Under the pieces are notes generated by a model. That model made no database searches and was not told where the DNA came from. It saw nothing but the letters and a program-made list of their open reading frames with translations. Shown here piece after piece: positions 62,096-64,000 of a stretch of DNA of 64,000 nt. A program made the position numbers and the translations under genes. Within the stretch, counting starts at the first letter, position 1; every line of letters starts with the position of its first letter. The stretch covers positions 219,232 to 283,231 of the forward strand of contig NZ_SLZG01000007.1 of the NCBI RefSeq assembly GCF_004341625.1, in the 5' to 3' direction. The stretch comes from Rhizobium sp. BK376. GTDB lineage: Bacteria > Pseudomonadota > Alphaproteobacteria > Rhizobiales > Rhizobiaceae.

Positions 62096-62358
62096 AGCCC
62101 CGCCCACGCCTTAGCGATCTTAAAGTTCTTGGTTGCCATCGAGCCGGGGCTGTCCAACCATGTGACCTGAACAACGCCGCTCTGTGGCTTGACGGTAGCG
62201 GTGATCTTCCGAGGCGCACCGTCGTCATCCAAGTGAACCGTCTTGTTTACGAATGGCCCGACGTTGCCCCGCATATGGAAGACGCGATAGGCGCTCTGTG
62301 CGAAGTACAAGGCAGTCGAGTGAGGCATTTTGAACAGCTTAGGTGCTTTGGTGCTCAC
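62092..62358 (-). CDS. Small hypothetical protein (88 aa)
   Basis: An 88-residue basic protein: STKAPKLFKMPHSTALYFAQ, then GNVGPFVNKTVHLDDDGAPR and TWLDSPGSMATKNFKIAKAW. The GTG start at 62358 overlaps the stop of the 64-aa gene (GTGA); an internal ATG (62328) is an alternative. Function unknown. Confidence 0.55.
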   Translation of the reverse strand: MSTKAPKLFKMPHSTALYFAQSAYRVFHMRGNVGPFVNKTVHLDDDGAPRKITATVKPQSGVVQVTWLDSPGSMATKNFKIAKAWAGL

Positions 62359-62549
62359 GCGGTCACCTCATCCCACGCGAGGCGTTCTTTATTCAGCATG
62401 TCGTTCTTTGCGAATGCCAAGGTCTTACCGACGAAGTGCTTGCGCTTGGCCGTGATCACCTCGCCAACCAAGGCGTGACCGATGTCTTCCTTGACGTTGA
62501 TGGTGTAGCGCAGTCCTGCCCGTGTCTCGAAGCTGATGATTTCTTTCAT
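62355..62549 (-). CDS. Small hypothetical protein (64 aa)
   Basis: A 64-residue protein: MKEIISFETRAGLRYTINVK, then GEVITAKRKHFVGKTLAFAK. It looks like a small beta-rich domain. ATG 62549 has GGAG eight bases before it. First gene of the coupled array after a 416-bp gap. Confidence 0.55.
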   Translation of the reverse strand: MKEIISFETRAGLRYTINVKEDIGHALVGEVITAKRKHFVGKTLAFAKNDMLNKERLAWDEVTA

Positions 62550-62781
62550 CGCTTTGTCTCCGTGTGTTGACATTGGCTAGGGCCAAACAACCAAACGAGG
62601 AACAAATCGGTTGCAGGCTCTAACTAAGGTCAAACCTTAGGATGTCGGTGTTATTCCGTGCGCACCGCCGACTGGCGCTATTCAGTTTTCGCAGAACCCA
62701 AGGACTTGTTTGCGGAATCCTTGCTTCCAGAGCGTCGCTCAGTGCGTCGTCTGGTGTGCCTCTCTTAGATCAAATTGATTG

Positions 62782-62792
62782 CACTATCGCAA
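62782..62792 (+). promoter_or_regulatory. Element motif, copy 3 (10/11)
   Basis: CACTATCGCAA, one base different from the ardA-upstream 11-mer, in the AT-rich gap. Confidence 0.35.
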
Positions 62793-62880
62793 GCATTAAT
62801 TTCGAAAAACACAGATAAATCGCATAACTCATTGATTTTACGTTGATCTTTTTAACGCCGCGATCGGATTAATATCTCGT

Positions 62881-62891
62881 CACTATCGCGA
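62881..62891 (+). promoter_or_regulatory. Element motif CACTATCGCGA, copy 2
   Basis: Exact copy of the 11-mer upstream of ardA; it overlaps the 10-bp palindrome TATCGCGATA (62884-62893). Confidence 0.45.
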
Positions 62892-62965
62892 TAATCACTG
62901 TTTGACCGGGAATAGTACGCGCGTAAGGACCTTGGTCGACCACGGTCAACGATAGGGTGATTTGG

Positions 62966-63340
62966 TTAGGCCACGGACTTGCCGCGTTGCGCTTCCCATT
63001 GCCTGTATTGCTCGGCTATAGCCTGCCGTCGCGCTGCCTTTGCTAGGGCTTCAGCCGCCTTGCGTTGCGCTTTGGTCGGCTTCGGTGGCTTTGGTGTCTT
63101 GGGCTTCACCTTAGCCGCAACACGCTTACGCCGCTTGAACTGCCATTCGACGTTATCGGGCGAATAGCCTAGCTCTGGATCGATGGGCGCTATCAACCTG
63201 CCCTTGGCACCTGAAGGCGCTCGGTCCCACATGTCGGCAACGAAGCGTTCACGAGATGAGCGCCATTGTTCCACGACAAAGCAACCAGAGTTCATCATGC
63301 GTTCGTATTGGGCTATCAGGAAGCGCTCTTTCATCGTCAT
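62966..63340 (-). CDS. Basic element protein with HNH/AP2-associated-like motif
   Basis: A 124-residue very basic protein. The first half has MTMKERFLIAQYERMMNSGC and a DPELGYSPDNVEWQ segment, which resembles the 'GYxxxNVxW' motif of phage HNH/AP2-type DNA-binding proteins; the HNH histidines are not visible. The second half is Lys/Pro/Ala-rich (KVKPKTPKPPKPTKAQRKAA) and ends in a charged helix. ATG 63340 or 63334 could start it; neither has a strong ribosome site. Confidence 0.55.
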   Translation of the reverse strand: MTMKERFLIAQYERMMNSGCFVVEQWRSSRERFVADMWDRAPSGAKGRLIAPIDPELGYSPDNVEWQFKRRKRVAAKVKPKTPKPPKPTKAQRKAAEALAKAARRQAIAEQYRQWEAQRGKSVA

Positions 63341-63776
63341 CGTGAGATATAAGAACGAAAACAGAACGAGGTCAAGGTGGGCTATGGTGTGCTTTGGTAA
63401 CACTCTGCGCAGCACCGATCACGAGACAGACGCGTTATAACATTACGTGAAACGACCAATGCACACGCCACCGAAGGCCACCAAAGCGCCACCGATCACG
63501 CTTTTGCGTAACCTATGCGTATCGTAGTAGATGTATCATCCTATCCGGCCCATTGATTTCATTGGATAATCCCGGCTGATGAGACAAATCATGGGACAAT
63601 GCCCCGTGGTGACCATGGTTTCCGAGGGTGTCCATAGGCATTCGAGGGGGTACCGGGGGTATCCCAGCGCGAGCTAATCCAATGATGCCACCAAAAACTT
63701 TTGTGCCAAAAACATTTGGAGACCAAAGCAACCTGAGATAACCAAGGCGCTCTTATGTAAACGAGGGTTGACAAGA
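63341..63776. other. Stretch without recognised gene
   Basis: About 435 bp between the basic-protein gene and a possible small plus-strand gene. No convincing ORF, tRNA or repeat was seen. Short imperfect repeats (CCAAAAAC near 63690 and 63707) are present but not clearly functional. Confidence 0.4.
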
Positions 63777-63962
63777 GTGATCTACGTGTTGGGGTTCTTA
63801 GGTGTGACCATAGCTGCGCTGATGACGGCTGTGGTGGCTTATGCTGGCTATGGTTCGATCCGGTCTGGGCAGGTCGGTTGGGGTCTTGCCCTCTTGGGTA
63901 TCTTCGTATCCCCACGCCGAGAACCGCCTTGTTTTGTTAGACTGATGCCGTTGTTTTGCTGA
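63777..63962 (+). CDS. Possible small membrane protein
   Basis: A 61-residue ORF from GTG 63777 with one long hydrophobic segment (VLGFLGVTIAALMTAVVAYA) and a second shorter one (VGWGLALLGIFV). GAGGG lies about ten bases upstream. It is the only plus-strand candidate in the element besides the IS transposase. No family recognised. Confidence 0.35.
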   Translation: MIYVLGFLGVTIAALMTAVVAYAGYGSIRSGQVGWGLALLGIFVSPRREPPCFVRLMPLFC

Positions 63963-64000
63963 GGTGAGCGCTATCGCCACGTTGCTAACAACGAGGATAA

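Larger units (their letters stand above)
62550..62965. other. AT-rich intergenic control region of the element
   Basis: 416 bp without a convincing gene. The part from 62770 to 62905 is markedly AT-rich and contains CACTATCGCAA (62782-62792) and CACTATCGCGA (62881-62891), the latter overlapping the palindrome TATCGCGATA. This is likely the promoter and operator region for the leftward small-gene operon; an origin cannot be excluded. Confidence 0.5.

Overview
The window looks like a chromosomal segment of a Rhizobiaceae bacterium (Rhizobium/Agrobacterium type). It is GC-rich and holds genes typical of that family: a DUF982 protein, an ETC complex I NDUFS4-type subunit, SthA, a class I PHA synthase, general-stress (EcfG-type) promoters and rhizobial intergenic repeats. 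From about 56.8 kb to the right edge it passes into a horizontally acquired element.

Region by region: 1-5.3 kb is a Bat-type (VWA/DUF58) operon cut by the left edge. 5.4-9.6 kb carries an exported sulfatase, its formylglycine-generating enzyme and a decayed HAD phosphatase; the sulfatase and FGE genes share a 17-bp upstream motif that recurs once more near 36 kb. 9.8-16.8 kb holds an acyltransferase, several small rhizobial proteins (one operon with an EcfG-type promoter), a transketolase, and a catalase-like peroxidase with a cytochrome b561. 16.9-27.2 kb is a catabolic island: ABC importer, aldehyde dehydrogenase, enolase-superfamily enzyme, MocR-type regulator and GMC oxidoreductase. 27.7-33.5 kb is a rhizopine-catabolism-like (moc-like) locus: membrane di-iron oxygenase, MocE-type Rieske ferredoxin, ferredoxin reductase, inositol-type binding protein, sugar isomerase-like protein and LacI regulator. 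Two matching 18-bp inverted repeats lie upstream of its two transcription units. 33.8-35 kb is a divergent SDR/ArsR pair.

35-56.6 kb is mostly core: tRNA-Arg, tRNA-Pro and three tRNA-Glu genes, a double cold-shock-domain protein, gloA, recJ, hom, an AlaC-like aminotransferase, phaC, sfsA-map-radC, sthA and tig.

56.7-64 kb is the left end of an integrated element. A 57-nt 3' remnant of the host tRNA-Leu(TAG) ends at the anticodon arm. Next to it lies a complete but diverged tRNA-Leu(TAG), then a tyrosine recombinase and a long minus-strand array of tiny, mostly overlapping genes with an ArdA antirestriction gene. An IS5-family element with CTAG target duplications interrupts one small gene; removing it in silico restores the frame exactly. 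The other end of the element lies outside the window.

Other signs of decay or change: a likely 1-bp frameshift fuses the 3' end of the ABC binding-protein gene into the next permease gene, and the HAD phosphatase gene has lost its catalytic core.
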